Below, one piece after another: positions 1 to 8,254 of a stretch of DNA of 64,000 nucleotides. How positions within the stretch are numbered: the stretch's first letter is position 1; each line of letters opens with the position of its first letter. The translations under genes were made by a program, and so were the position numbers. A model generated the notes under the pieces. The model saw nothing but the letters and a program-made list of their open reading frames with translations. It was not told where the DNA came from and did no database searches. Origin of the DNA: JALYXV01 sp963791545 (GTDB lineage: Bacteria > Actinomycetota > Acidimicrobiia > Acidimicrobiales > Palsa-688); assembly GCA_963791545.1 (NCBI GenBank), contig CAWBSR010000018.1, forward strand, positions 186,001-250,000, read 5' to 3'.

Positions 1-729
1 TTGGCGCAGCGGCTTTCCCAGGTGCGCAAGGCAGCAGTGCTGCCCTACCTCCGTCCCGACGGCAAAACCCAGGTGACGTTCGAATACGAGAACGGCCGCC
101 CCGTCCGTCTGAAGACGGTCCTCATCTCGACCCAGCACGGCCCCGACATCGACCTCGAGACACTCCTCAAGCCCGACCTGCGGGACCACGTCATCGCGCC
201 CCTCGTTCCCGCGGAGTTCGGCGACGACAAGTACGACATCCTGGCCAACCCGACCGGCAAGTTCGAGCTGGGCGGCCCGCACGCCGACACCGGGCTCACC
301 GGCCGCAAGATCATCGTGGACACCTACGGCGGCGCGGCCCGGCACGGCGGCGGGGCGTTCTCCGGAAAGGACCCCTCGAAGGTCGACCGCTCGGCCGCCT
401 ACGCGGCTCGGTGGGTCGCCAAGCACGTCGTGGCCGCCGGCGCCGCCCGGCGTTGCGAGATCCAGGTCGCCTACGCCATCGGCGTCGCCCGGCCGGTCTC
501 GATCATGGTCGAGACCTTCGGTACCGAAAGCCTGGACCCGATTGCCATCCAGAAGGCCATCGAGGAGATCTTCGACCTGCGCCCAGCCGCCATCATCCGC
601 GACCTCGACCTGCGGCGGCCGATTTACCGGCGGACGGCCGCCTACGGTCATTTCGGGCGGAACGAAAAGGAATTCAGCTGGGAGCACACGACCCGCCTGG
701 ATGAGTTCAAGCGGGCGCTCGGTCTCTGA
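1..729 (+). CDS. metK: S-adenosylmethionine synthetase, C-terminal part (5' end outside window)
   Basis: MetK makes S-adenosylmethionine from methionine and ATP in the cytoplasm. The reading frame is open from the first base, so the true start lies upstream; the visible 242 residues are roughly the last 60% of a ~400-residue enzyme. Seen: the central-domain stretch beginning AQRLSQVRKAAVLPYLRPDG, then GGPHADTGLTGRKIIVDTYG, then the glycine-rich GGGAFSGKD loop with the following DRSAAYAARWVAK helix. These are hallmark MetK segments, so the identity is secure. priA starts 7 bp downstream on the same strand, suggesting co-transcription. AdoMet would feed the several methyltransferases encoded nearby. 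Confidence 0.96.
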   Translation: MAQRLSQVRKAAVLPYLRPDGKTQVTFEYENGRPVRLKTVLISTQHGPDIDLETLLKPDLRDHVIAPLVPAEFGDDKYDILANPTGKFELGGPHADTGLTGRKIIVDTYGGAARHGGGAFSGKDPSKVDRSAAYAARWVAKHVVAAGAARRCEIQVAYAIGVARPVSIMVETFGTESLDPIAIQKAIEEIFDLRPAAIIRDLDLRRPIYRRTAAYGHFGRNEKEFSWEHTTRLDEFKRALGL

Positions 730-735
730 CGCTGT

Positions 736-2514
736 GTGACCTCGCCCTTCCCAGCCCGGGTGGTTCGGGTCCTTCCTGACGTGGCTCCGATAACCCGGGA
801 GTTCGACTACCTCGTTCCTCCTGCTCTTGGTGCTGAGGTGCGGGTTGGGTCCTTGGTCCGGATCAATCTCCATGGCCGGCGGGTGCGGGGGTGGGTGGTG
901 GCCGACCATGTGTCGCCGCCCGAGGGAGTACAACTGCGGCCCCTTTCCAAGGTCACCGGGTATGGGCCCTCGGCCGAGGTGATCGGGTTGGTGGACTGGG
1001 CCGCCTGGCGGTGGGCGGGGCCCCGCGCCGCCCTCATGAAGTCGGCTTCGCCGGAATTCGCGGTCCGGGGGTTGCCGCCCCCCGTTTTGCCAAAAAGTGA
1101 TGCCCTGACAACACTTTTTGGCAAAACGGCATCGGGATCGCAGGACGATGGATTGATCAGCGATGCCTTTGCCGCCCGACGGGCCATTCTGCGGCTGCCA
1201 CCTGGCGCCGATCTGTTTCCCGTCGTACTGGCGGCGGCGCGCCTCGGGCGGGCGCTGGTCGTGGCGCCCTCGATGGATCGGGCCGAGCGGCTGGGGCGGC
1301 GGCTGCGGGCCGGTGGTATCTCGACCGCCGTGGTCCCCCGGGAATGGGCCCGCGCCGCGGCGGGCGTGGCGGTGGTGCTGGGGGCGCGCGGCGCCGCCTG
1401 GGCTCCATGCCCCGAACTGGCGGCGGTGGTCGTCCTGGACGGGCACGAGGAGGCGCTGCAGCAGGAGCAGGCGCCGACATGGAACGCGTGGATGGTCGCC
1501 GCCGAACGAGCCCGGCAGGCCGGGGTGCCGTGCGTGGTGGTCAGTCCCTGTCCCAGCGTGGAGATGCTCGCCTGGCCTCGGGTCCAGGTGCTGGCCCCCA
1601 GCCGGGAACAGGAGCGGGCCGGTTGGGCCGCTCTGGAGGTCGTCGACCGTCGCCGCGACGACCCTCGCACGGGCCTGTACTCGCCCCGTTTGGTGGCGCT
1701 GTTACGGGGTGGAGGTCGGATCATCTGCGTCCTCAACCGCAAGGGTCGGGTGCGCCTGCTGGCCTGCGCCTCGTGCGCAGAACTGGTCCGTTGCGAGCGC
1801 TGCGGGGCGACGGTGTCCCAGTCCGACGATGCCTTGACGTGCGGTCGTTGCCAGACCGTTCGCCCCACCGTCTGCCTGGCGTGTGGCTCGTCGCGGATGA
1901 AGGCGCTGCGGGTGGGGGTATCGCGGGCTCGGGAGGATCTCGAGCGGCTGGCGGGCCAGGCGGTCGGCGAAGTCACCGCGGCGTGCGGTGCCCTTCCCGA
2001 GCTGCCCATCCTGGTGGGCACCGAGGCGGTGTTGCGGCGGGTCAACGAGGTCGACTCGGTGGCGTTCCTCGATTTCGACCAGGAGCTCCTGGCGCCTCGC
2101 TACCGAGCTGCCGAAGAGGCCATGACCCTGTTGGCGCTGGCGGCCCGTTTGGTCGGGGGGCGCGGCCGGTTGGGCCGGGTCATGGTGCAGACCCGGCTGC
2201 CCCAGCACGAGGTCATCGTCGCCGCCCTGACCGCCGATCCCGGCCGGTTGGCGGCGAGCGAGGCGGGGATGCGGGCGGCGCTAGCGCTGCCTCCCGACAC
2301 TGCAGTGGCGGTGGTGTCGGGAGCGGGGGCCGGGGACTTCGCGGCGGGCCTGGCCGGCCTTTCGGACGGGGCCGCCCTGGAAGTGCTCGGTCCCGACCGG
2401 GGCCGGTGGTTGGTGAAGGCGGCGCACCACCGGGCCTTGTGCGACGCCTTGGCGGCGGTGCCCCGCCCCGCTGGGCTACGCCTCCGGGTCGAGGTCGACC
2501 CGCTGCGGCTCTGA
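736..2514 (+). CDS. priA: Primosomal protein N' (PriA), actinobacterial ATPase-degenerate form
   Basis: PriA reloads the replicative helicase at stalled forks. The 592-residue frame starts with GTG 7 bp after metK. The N-terminal ~110 residues look like the PriA DNA 3'-end-binding domain (DYLVPPALG, VRGWVV). Four paired cysteines lie at about residues 340-386 (CASC, CERC, CGRC, CLACG), the zinc-binding module. Where canonical PriA has a GxTGSGKT Walker A loop, this protein reads RLPPGADLFP, so the helicase ATP site looks lost. Such degenerate PriA proteins are usual in actinobacteria. The 3' end overlaps the convergent decarboxylase gene by 39 bp. Confidence 0.88.
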   Translation: MTSPFPARVVRVLPDVAPITREFDYLVPPALGAEVRVGSLVRINLHGRRVRGWVVADHVSPPEGVQLRPLSKVTGYGPSAEVIGLVDWAAWRWAGPRAALMKSASPEFAVRGLPPPVLPKSDALTTLFGKTASGSQDDGLISDAFAARRAILRLPPGADLFPVVLAAARLGRALVVAPSMDRAERLGRRLRAGGISTAVVPREWARAAAGVAVVLGARGAAWAPCPELAAVVVLDGHEEALQQEQAPTWNAWMVAAERARQAGVPCVVVSPCPSVEMLAWPRVQVLAPSREQERAGWAALEVVDRRRDDPRTGLYSPRLVALLRGGGRIICVLNRKGRVRLLACASCAELVRCERCGATVSQSDDALTCGRCQTVRPTVCLACGSSRMKALRVGVSRAREDLERLAGQAVGEVTAACGALPELPILVGTEAVLRRVNEVDSVAFLDFDQELLAPRYRAAEEAMTLLALAARLVGGRGRLGRVMVQTRLPQHEVIVAALTADPGRLAASEAGMRAALALPPDTAVAVVSGAGAGDFAAGLAGLSDGAALEVLGPDRGRWLVKAAHHRALCDALAAVPRPAGLRLRVEVDPLRL

Positions 2515-3921
2515 TCGGGCGCCGGCGCCGCCCGGCGCCCGCCCCGCCGCCAGGGCGGCCGAGATGGCGGCCACCGAGCGGTCGACGTCGGACTCGGTCG
2601 TGCTCCAGTTGGACACCGAGATGCGCATCAGGCGCATCCCGTGCCACGTGGTCGCACCCATCCAGCATTCACCCGAGCGCTGGACGTGATCGACGACCCG
2701 GTCGGTCTCCTGATCGTCGCCGAAGCCGACGAGCACCTGATTGAGCACCACCTGGTTGACCACCGTCACGCCGTCGAGCGCCGAGAGCTGGTCGGCGAAG
2801 CGTCGCGCCAGGGCACAGCACCGTTCGACCAAGTCGGCGACGCCTCGCCGGCCGAGCTGGCGCAGGGCGGCCCAGGTGGCGAACCCCCGGGCCCGGCGGG
2901 ACGATTCCAGCACAAAATCGGACGGCGCCCGCAGGCCACCGTGGCTGTGCCCGACGAGATAGGCGGCGGTCACTGCCATGGCCGCGGCGTGGGAGTCGGG
3001 GTGGGCGCAAAAGGCGAAGCCGGAGTCGTAGGGAACGTTGAGCCACTTGTGGCCATCGGTCGCCCAGGAGTCCGCGGTCTCGATGCCCGCCACCAGGTAG
3101 CGGGTGGCGGGACTGGCGGCGGCCCACAGGCCAAAGGCCCCGTCGACGTGCACCCAGGCCCCATGGTCGTGAGCGGCGGCGGTGGCGGCTGCCAGGTCGT
3201 CGAATGCGCCGCTGTTGACGTTGCCCGCCTGGAGGCACACGATGGTCGGGCCGGGAGGTTCCCGAGCCAGGACCCGTCGCAGGTCGGCGACGTCGATCGC
3301 CCCCTGGTCGTCGGTCGCCACCGCCTCGATGGCGTCCACGCCCAATCCGAGCAGCCGCAGGGCCCGGTCGATCGTGGCGTGGCGTTCACCATTGGCGACC
3401 ACCCGGACCGGGGGAGCGCCGGGCAGGCCCCGCCGCTCGACGTCCCACCCCGCCTCGGCCAGAACGTGGTGGCGGGCCGCGGCCAGCGAGACGGTGTTGG
3501 CGCCCTGACCCCCGGTCACGAACCCGAACGACGCCCCGGCCGGCAGGCCCAGCAGATCCTTCAGCCAGCCGCCCGCGATGTCTTCGACGACCGCCGCGCC
3601 GGGCGAGGTGACGGCGTTGAACGCCGGCTGATCCCACCCGGTGGCCAGCACGTCGGCGGCCGTGGCGGCATCCAGGGCGCCCCCGACCACGAACCCGAAG
3701 TAGCGGGGCCCGGTACTGGCAACCAGCGCCGGTTCCACCCGGTCGGCCAGCTCGTCGATGACGTCGGCGGCGGCAACCGGCTCCTCGGGCAGGTCGCCCA
3801 GCGCCTTGCGGATGCCGTCGAGGTCGGCGTCGCGGGGGAACACCGGTCCCGCCGGGGCTGCCTCCCGGTAGTCGGCGGCTCGCGTGGCGGCCTGAACCAG
3901 CAGATCACGAAGAGAGCTCAC
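2476..3921 (-). CDS. PLP-dependent group II amino-acid decarboxylase
   Basis: 481 residues of the aromatic-L-amino-acid/glutamate decarboxylase superfamily, cytoplasmic and using pyridoxal phosphate. The motif DGHKWLNVPYDSG near residue 293 carries the Schiff-base lysine, HVDGAFG supplies the cofactor aspartate region, and VTGGQGANTVSL the phosphate-binding turn. The start is GTG, sharing a GTGA overlap with the permease gene upstream on the same strand, so the two are translationally coupled. The substrate cannot be read from sequence; some relatives act on aromatic amino acids and some are lyases of other amino acids. The permease coupling suggests import of an amino acid and export or use of the amine (inference). 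Confidence 0.87.
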   Translation of the reverse strand: MSSLRDLLVQAATRAADYREAAPAGPVFPRDADLDGIRKALGDLPEEPVAAADVIDELADRVEPALVASTGPRYFGFVVGGALDAATAADVLATGWDQPAFNAVTSPGAAVVEDIAGGWLKDLLGLPAGASFGFVTGGQGANTVSLAAARHHVLAEAGWDVERRGLPGAPPVRVVANGERHATIDRALRLLGLGVDAIEAVATDDQGAIDVADLRRVLAREPPGPTIVCLQAGNVNSGAFDDLAAATAAAHDHGAWVHVDGAFGLWAAASPATRYLVAGIETADSWATDGHKWLNVPYDSGFAFCAHPDSHAAAMAVTAAYLVGHSHGGLRAPSDFVLESSRRARGFATWAALRQLGRRGVADLVERCCALARRFADQLSALDGVTVVNQVVLNQVLVGFGDDQETDRVVDHVQRSGECWMGATTWHGMRLMRISVSNWSTTESDVDRSVAAISAALAAGRAPGGAGARSEPQRVDLDPEA

Positions 3922-5564
3922 ACCCCATCATTCACCTTGGCCTCTTCGTCGTGCGCTTTGAGCAGGGCGGAAACCTTGTCCTGGGGTAGCGCCACCCGGA
4001 TGGCCCAGTAGAAGATCACAACACTGAAGGCGGCGACGAGGACCATGTCCCACCACAGCGGGATCACCTTGTGCCCGTCAAACTGGCCGAGCCAGGTGAT
4101 GAGCGCCAGCCCTCCCAGCCACGGCCAGATCCACGCCGACGATCGCCACTCGAGGCTCCGGCCAGCGTCGGGGCGGATCCGGTGGTTGGCGGCCAGGATC
4201 ACAAACCCGATGATGATGGCAATGAACAGCTTCTCGTCGGTCTTCCAGCCGCTCCAATACACGATGAGGTCGGATGCCACGAAGCCCAACGGCGCCAGGA
4301 TCTCGGCCCTCGGGAGCCGGTAAGGGCGCTCCCGGTCGGGGTCGGCTCGCCGCAGGGCCGCCAGCGACACCGGCGCGAAGGCGTACATGACCGCCGCCGC
4401 GGAGCTGATGAAGCCGACCAACTGCTGCCACCCCCGGAAGGGGAGGAACACGAACATGCCGACGACGAAGGCGCTCACGACGCTGACATAAGGCACGCCT
4501 CGCCGGCTCACCCGCCGGAATGCCTCCGGGATGTACCCATTACGACCCAGGGCATAGGACAGGCGCGACGTTGTCCCGAGGTAAACGAGGCCGGTGCCGG
4601 CGGGCGAGATGAAGGCATCGATGTACAGGATCACCGCCAGCCAGCCGAGGCCGAGGCCGGTCGCCAACTCGGCGTAGGGGCCGTAGTCGCCTTTGCCGAT
4701 GGGGTTGGCCCAGCCATGGGCCAGGTTGCCGGGGCTGAGGGCCCCGATGAAGCACACCTCGAGCAAGAGGTAGATGGCGGTGCCGATGAGCATGGCGCCG
4801 ATCACGGCCCGGGGGATATCCCGCTTCGGGTTGCGGGCCTCGCCTCCCACCTGGATCGCCTGTTCGAAACCCAGGAGGGAAAAGATGACCCCGGCCGGCA
4901 AGGCCTCGAGGATGCCTTTCACGCCGAAGGGCGCAAAGCCGCCGCCGGCGTGGAAGTTGGAGGTGTGGAAGGCGGTCACCATCAGCACCGCGATGGTGAG
5001 CAGCGGCACCGAGGTCTTCCACCACACCGCCCAGGTGTTGGTCTCCGACAGCCAGCGGACGCCGAGGATGTTGACGAATGTGAAGCCGAGCATCATGGCG
5101 GTGGCGGCGGCCAGGCCCCACCCGGCCAGAATGGGTGTCCCGTGGCTCATGTGCACCAACCCCGGGATCTTGTTGCCGAGGTACTGCATCGCCGCCTCGA
5201 CCTCGATTGGGGCCAGCGTCACCGACCCCAGCCAGGCCATCCATCCGGCGGTGAAGCCGCCGAAGGGCCCGAACACCAGATGCGGGAATCGGGCGGTCCC
5301 GCCCGAAACCGGGTAGGTCGCGCCCAGCTCGGCGTGCACGAGGGCCAGCACGACGATGATGGCGCCCGCCAGCACCCAGGAGACCAGGGAGGCGGGCCCC
5401 GCCTTTTTGGCTGCCGTAAGGGCGCCGAGCAGCCACCCCGAACCGATGATCGACCCCAGGGAGACGAATGTGAGGCCTACCAGGCCGACCTCCCGCTTCA
5501 GGCGGGGACCCCCCCGAGTCCGGCCCGAGGTCGACCCCGGCTTGGTCACGGTTGCCTGGGCCAT
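3918..5564 (-). CDS. APC-superfamily amino-acid permease
   Basis: 548-residue integral membrane protein with about twelve hydrophobic segments. The first segment carries the APC signature (LTFVSLGSIIGSGWLLG), followed by PVSGGTARFPHLVFGPFGG and IEVEAAMQYLG. The frame stays open further upstream, but the ATG at 5564 is preceded by AAGGAGGT with good spacing, so I place the start there. It is the first gene of a two-gene unit with the PLP decarboxylase (4-bp GTGA overlap). Paired permease/decarboxylase genes often form amino acid/amine antiport systems giving acid tolerance or energy; the actual substrate here is unknown. Confidence 0.88.
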   Translation of the reverse strand: MAQATVTKPGSTSGRTRGGPRLKREVGLVGLTFVSLGSIIGSGWLLGALTAAKKAGPASLVSWVLAGAIIVVLALVHAELGATYPVSGGTARFPHLVFGPFGGFTAGWMAWLGSVTLAPIEVEAAMQYLGNKIPGLVHMSHGTPILAGWGLAAATAMMLGFTFVNILGVRWLSETNTWAVWWKTSVPLLTIAVLMVTAFHTSNFHAGGGFAPFGVKGILEALPAGVIFSLLGFEQAIQVGGEARNPKRDIPRAVIGAMLIGTAIYLLLEVCFIGALSPGNLAHGWANPIGKGDYGPYAELATGLGLGWLAVILYIDAFISPAGTGLVYLGTTSRLSYALGRNGYIPEAFRRVSRRGVPYVSVVSAFVVGMFVFLPFRGWQQLVGFISSAAAVMYAFAPVSLAALRRADPDRERPYRLPRAEILAPLGFVASDLIVYWSGWKTDEKLFIAIIIGFVILAANHRIRPDAGRSLEWRSSAWIWPWLGGLALITWLGQFDGHKVIPLWWDMVLVAAFSVVIFYWAIRVALPQDKVSALLKAHDEEAKVNDGV

Positions 5565-5640
5565 GGTGGCCACCTCCTTGGTCCCCCCGGGATGCCACGC
5601 TCCGGGTGTTCCTGGCGAAATACCCAAATCGCGTGGGTTT

Positions 5641-6165
5641 TTACCGGTTCCACTCCCGACGCCGGAACTCGTAGATCGCGATGGCGGCGGCGGTCGCCAC
5701 ATTCAGCGAACCCACCCGCCCCAGCTGGGGGATGAAGGCGACCCGGTCGCACGAGGCCAGGGTGGCGGGGGACACACCCCGGTCCTCGTGGCCGACGACG
5801 ATGCAGACATCGGGACCGGTTTCGAGTTGATGGAGGGGCACCGAAGTGGCGGCCAACTCCAGGCCCACGACCTGAAAGCCGTCCTCACGGGCCGCGTCGG
5901 CGGCGGCGGCACCGCCCTCGAAGTTGGTCCACTGGAGGTAGCGCTCCGTGCCCATGGCAGTTTTGCCCGCCTTGCCGTGGGCAGGTGAGAGGGTGCTGCC
6001 GGCCAGGTAAAGGTGCTCGATGCGAAAGGCGGCCGCGGTGCGGACGATCCCGCCGATATTGAACGGCGACTCGACGCAGTCGAGCAGTAGCGCCACCCTC
6101 CCCTCGGTGCGGTGATGCCAGTCCCGGTGCAGGCGTTTGAGGTCGGTCGGTCCGAGCTGCTTCAT
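5641..6165 (-). CDS. TrmH/SpoU-family RNA 2'-O-methyltransferase
   Basis: 174-residue SPOUT-fold methyltransferase. All three SpoU motifs are visible: VESPFNIGGIVRTAAAFRI near the N terminus, VVGHEDRGVS in the middle and IPQLGRVGSLNVATAAAIAI near the C terminus. The family transfers methyl from AdoMet to the ribose 2'-OH of tRNA or rRNA; the length and lack of an extra N-terminal domain resemble TrmH (tRNA Gm18) more than RlmB, but the target is not certain. It overlaps the upstream small-domain methyltransferase gene by ATGA, so the two RNA-modification genes form a pair. Confidence 0.87.
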   Translation of the reverse strand: MKQLGPTDLKRLHRDWHHRTEGRVALLLDCVESPFNIGGIVRTAAAFRIEHLYLAGSTLSPAHGKAGKTAMGTERYLQWTNFEGGAAAADAAREDGFQVVGLELAATSVPLHQLETGPDVCIVVGHEDRGVSPATLASCDRVAFIPQLGRVGSLNVATAAAIAIYEFRRREWNR

Positions 6166-6713
6166 CGGGCCTTGACCTCGAGCAACCGGTAGCCCTTCCG
6201 GGAGGCCAACTTGGTGGCGCCATGGCCTTGGGCCGTGAGCCAGTCAGCCAGTGAGTCGCCTCCGAGGTGCTTGTGGACCACCAGGTAGGCGCGGCCGTCG
6301 GCGGTCAACCGGCCCAGCCAGTCCAGCAGGAGCTGATGCAGCGCGTCCTTGCCGATGCGGATCGGGGGGTTGGACCAGATGGCCGAGAACCGGACGTCGG
6401 ATTCCACCTGATCGGGAGCCCGGGCCCGTATGTTGGCCAGTCCGAGGCGAGCAGCATTCTCGCCGGTGAGGGCCAGGGCCCGGCGGTTGGTGTCGACGGC
6501 CCATACAGTCGCGGCGGGGGAACGCCGGGCCATGGCCACCGCAATGGGCCCGTAGCCGCAGCCCAGGTCGAGCAAATCCCCGGTGGGCGGCGGCGCAGGG
6601 ACGGCCCGCAGCAGCTCGACGGTGCCGGGATCGATACGGTCGCCGGAGAACACCCCGCGGTCGGTGACCAAGGTGTCGGGGCCGAATGTGACCTGTGATG
6701 GCTTGGAGGCCAC
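6162..6713 (-). CDS. RsmC/RlmG-like class I methyltransferase (methyltransferase small domain)
   Basis: 183 residues, GTG start. The AdoMet-binding motif I reads LLDLGCGYGPIAVAMA and the catalytic-type motif IV reads WSNPPIRIGKD; an aspartate/asparagine-Pro-Pro motif of this kind is used for methylating exocyclic amino groups of bases. The size matches the single-domain Gram-positive relatives of RsmC (16S m2G1207), not the duplicated enterobacterial form. It is coupled by ATGA to the downstream TrmH-like gene. Its 5' end faces def across about 75 bp, so both directions must be promoted from that short gap. The target nucleotide is inferred only. Confidence 0.82.
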   Translation of the reverse strand: MASKPSQVTFGPDTLVTDRGVFSGDRIDPGTVELLRAVPAPPPTGDLLDLGCGYGPIAVAMARRSPAATVWAVDTNRRALALTGENAARLGLANIRARAPDQVESDVRFSAIWSNPPIRIGKDALHQLLLDWLGRLTADGRAYLVVHKHLGGDSLADWLTAQGHGATKLASRKGYRLLEVKAR

Positions 6714-6790
6714 GGTGGGATCGGCGTCGAAGTAGTGGCTGTCGGCGACCGGGTCAGGGTAGCGAGGTCGGGGCCGATACCCTGTCGGCT

Positions 6791-7357
6791 ATGGCGTCGT
6801 ACCGCATCCGCCTCTTCGGTGACCCGGTCCTCAAGCAGCGCGCCAGCGACGTGACCAACGTCGACGGTCAGCTGGTGAAGTTGTCCGAGGACATGATCGC
6901 GACCATGCACCAGGCGGCCGGGTTGGGCCTGGCCGCGCCCCAGGTCGGCGTGCAGAAGCGCCTGTTCGTCTATCAGATGGGAGAGGACGACGAGCCGGCC
7001 GTGCTCGTCAACCCGACCATCAGCGACGCCCGGGGCGAATGGGAATTCGATGAGGGATGCCTCTCCCTGCCGGGCCTGTTCTTCCCGATCGTGCGGCCCA
7101 AGGAGGTTCACCTGACCGGGTTCGACCTCGAGGGCCGCGAGGTTTCGATCGAGGCCGACGAGTTGCTGGCCCGGATGTTCCAGCACGAGCTGGATCACCT
7201 CGAAGGGCGTCTCCTTCTCGAGCTCTTGGACAAGGACCAGCGGAAGCTGGCCATGAAGGAGCTGCGGCGCCGGGAGTTCGAGGGCGATCGGTCTCCGGGG
7301 CGGATGGTGCGGGCGGTCGTGGGCCGCGGCCGCGACCCTGACCGCGAGGAGCTGTGA
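6791..7357 (+). CDS. def: Peptide deformylase
   Basis: 188-residue metalloenzyme that removes the formyl group from nascent proteins. The three family motifs are intact: GLGLAAPQVG (motif 1), EGCLSLPG (motif 2, metal-ligand cysteine) and QHELDHLEG (motif 3, two metal-ligand histidines and catalytic glutamate). The frame extends 32 codons upstream, but that stretch overlaps the start of the divergent methyltransferase gene and is not Def-like; the ATG at 6791 gives the usual N terminus. It lies directly upstream of fmt, which adds the formyl group, the common bacterial pairing. Confidence 0.95.
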   Translation: MASYRIRLFGDPVLKQRASDVTNVDGQLVKLSEDMIATMHQAAGLGLAAPQVGVQKRLFVYQMGEDDEPAVLVNPTISDARGEWEFDEGCLSLPGLFFPIVRPKEVHLTGFDLEGREVSIEADELLARMFQHELDHLEGRLLLELLDKDQRKLAMKELRRREFEGDRSPGRMVRAVVGRGRDPDREEL

Positions 7358-7393
7358 GCGACCAGCATCGATAGGCTCCGGCCCCGCCGGCTG

Positions 7394-8254
7394 GTGTTCC
7401 TGGGCACGCCGGCGGCCGCGGTGATGCCGCTCCGGGCCCTCCACGAAAAGGGGTACGACATCGCTCTCGTCGTGACCCAGCCCGACAAGCGGCGCGGGCG
7501 AGGCTCGGAGCTCCTACCGAGCCCGGTGAAGGCGGCGGCCCAGGAACTGGGCCTGCCCGTTAGCCATCGGGTGGACGACGTCATCGAGACCGGGGCCCAG
7601 CTGGGCGTGGTGGTGGCCTTCGGCAAGCTCGTCAAGCCCCATGTGCTGGAGGCGGTGCCGATGGTGAACGTGCATTTCTCATTGCTCCCCCGCTGGCGAG
7701 GGGCGGCTCCGGTGGAACGGGCCATCCTGGCCGGAGACGACGAGACCGGGGTGTGCTTGATGGAGCTGGAGGCGGGCTTGGACACGGGACCGGTGCTGGG
7801 CCGCCGGGTGGTACCGATCGGCGCCGACGAGACCGCCGAGGAGCTGCGACGGAGGCTGACAGTGGAAGGAACCGATCTGTTGTTGTCCCAGCTGCAGCAC
7901 GGCCTGTCCCCGGGAGTTCCCCAGGAGGGTGCGGCGACCTACGCCGCCAAGCTCGTCCCCGCCGAGCTGCGCCTGGAATGGACCGATCCCGCGCAACAGC
8001 TGCACCGCGTCGTCCGGCTGGGCCGGGCGTGGACCACCTTCCGCGGCAGGCGGCTGGGTGTTCTCCGCAGCTCCCCGTCGACGGACACCGGTTTGGCCCC
8101 GGGCGAGATCCGGGGCGCAAGGGTCGGGACAGGCGACGGCGCCTTGGAGTTGCGCGACGTGCAGCCCGAGGGCAGGGCGGCAATGACCGCCTCGGCGTGG
8201 CTGAACGGGGCCCGACCCCGCCCGGGCGAGCGCCTCGGCGAGCCTCCGGTATGA
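7394..8254 (+). CDS. fmt: Methionyl-tRNA formyltransferase
   Basis: 286 residues, slightly shorter than the usual ~310. Formylates initiator Met-tRNA using 10-formyl-THF. The catalytic-domain signature FSLLPRWRGAAPVERAI and the N-terminal FLGTPAAAVMPL are clear; the C-terminal tRNA-binding region starts around residue 200. The GTG at 7394 is the first usable start in frame after a stop at 7355; the family usually has two or three more residues in front (MRLVF), so initiation at a non-standard codon just upstream is possible. The end overlaps rsmB by ATGA. Confidence 0.93.
   Translation: MFLGTPAAAVMPLRALHEKGYDIALVVTQPDKRRGRGSELLPSPVKAAAQELGLPVSHRVDDVIETGAQLGVVVAFGKLVKPHVLEAVPMVNVHFSLLPRWRGAAPVERAILAGDDETGVCLMELEAGLDTGPVLGRRVVPIGADETAEELRRRLTVEGTDLLLSQLQHGLSPGVPQEGAATYAAKLVPAELRLEWTDPAQQLHRVVRLGRAWTTFRGRRLGVLRSSPSTDTGLAPGEIRGARVGTGDGALELRDVQPEGRAAMTASAWLNGARPRPGERLGEPPV

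Noticed and set aside
2641..5735. Long plus-strand frames opposite the decarboxylase and permease genes
   Set aside because: They are antisense shadows in GC-rich codon-biased sequence, with compositions rich in Arg, Pro and Gly and no family motifs.
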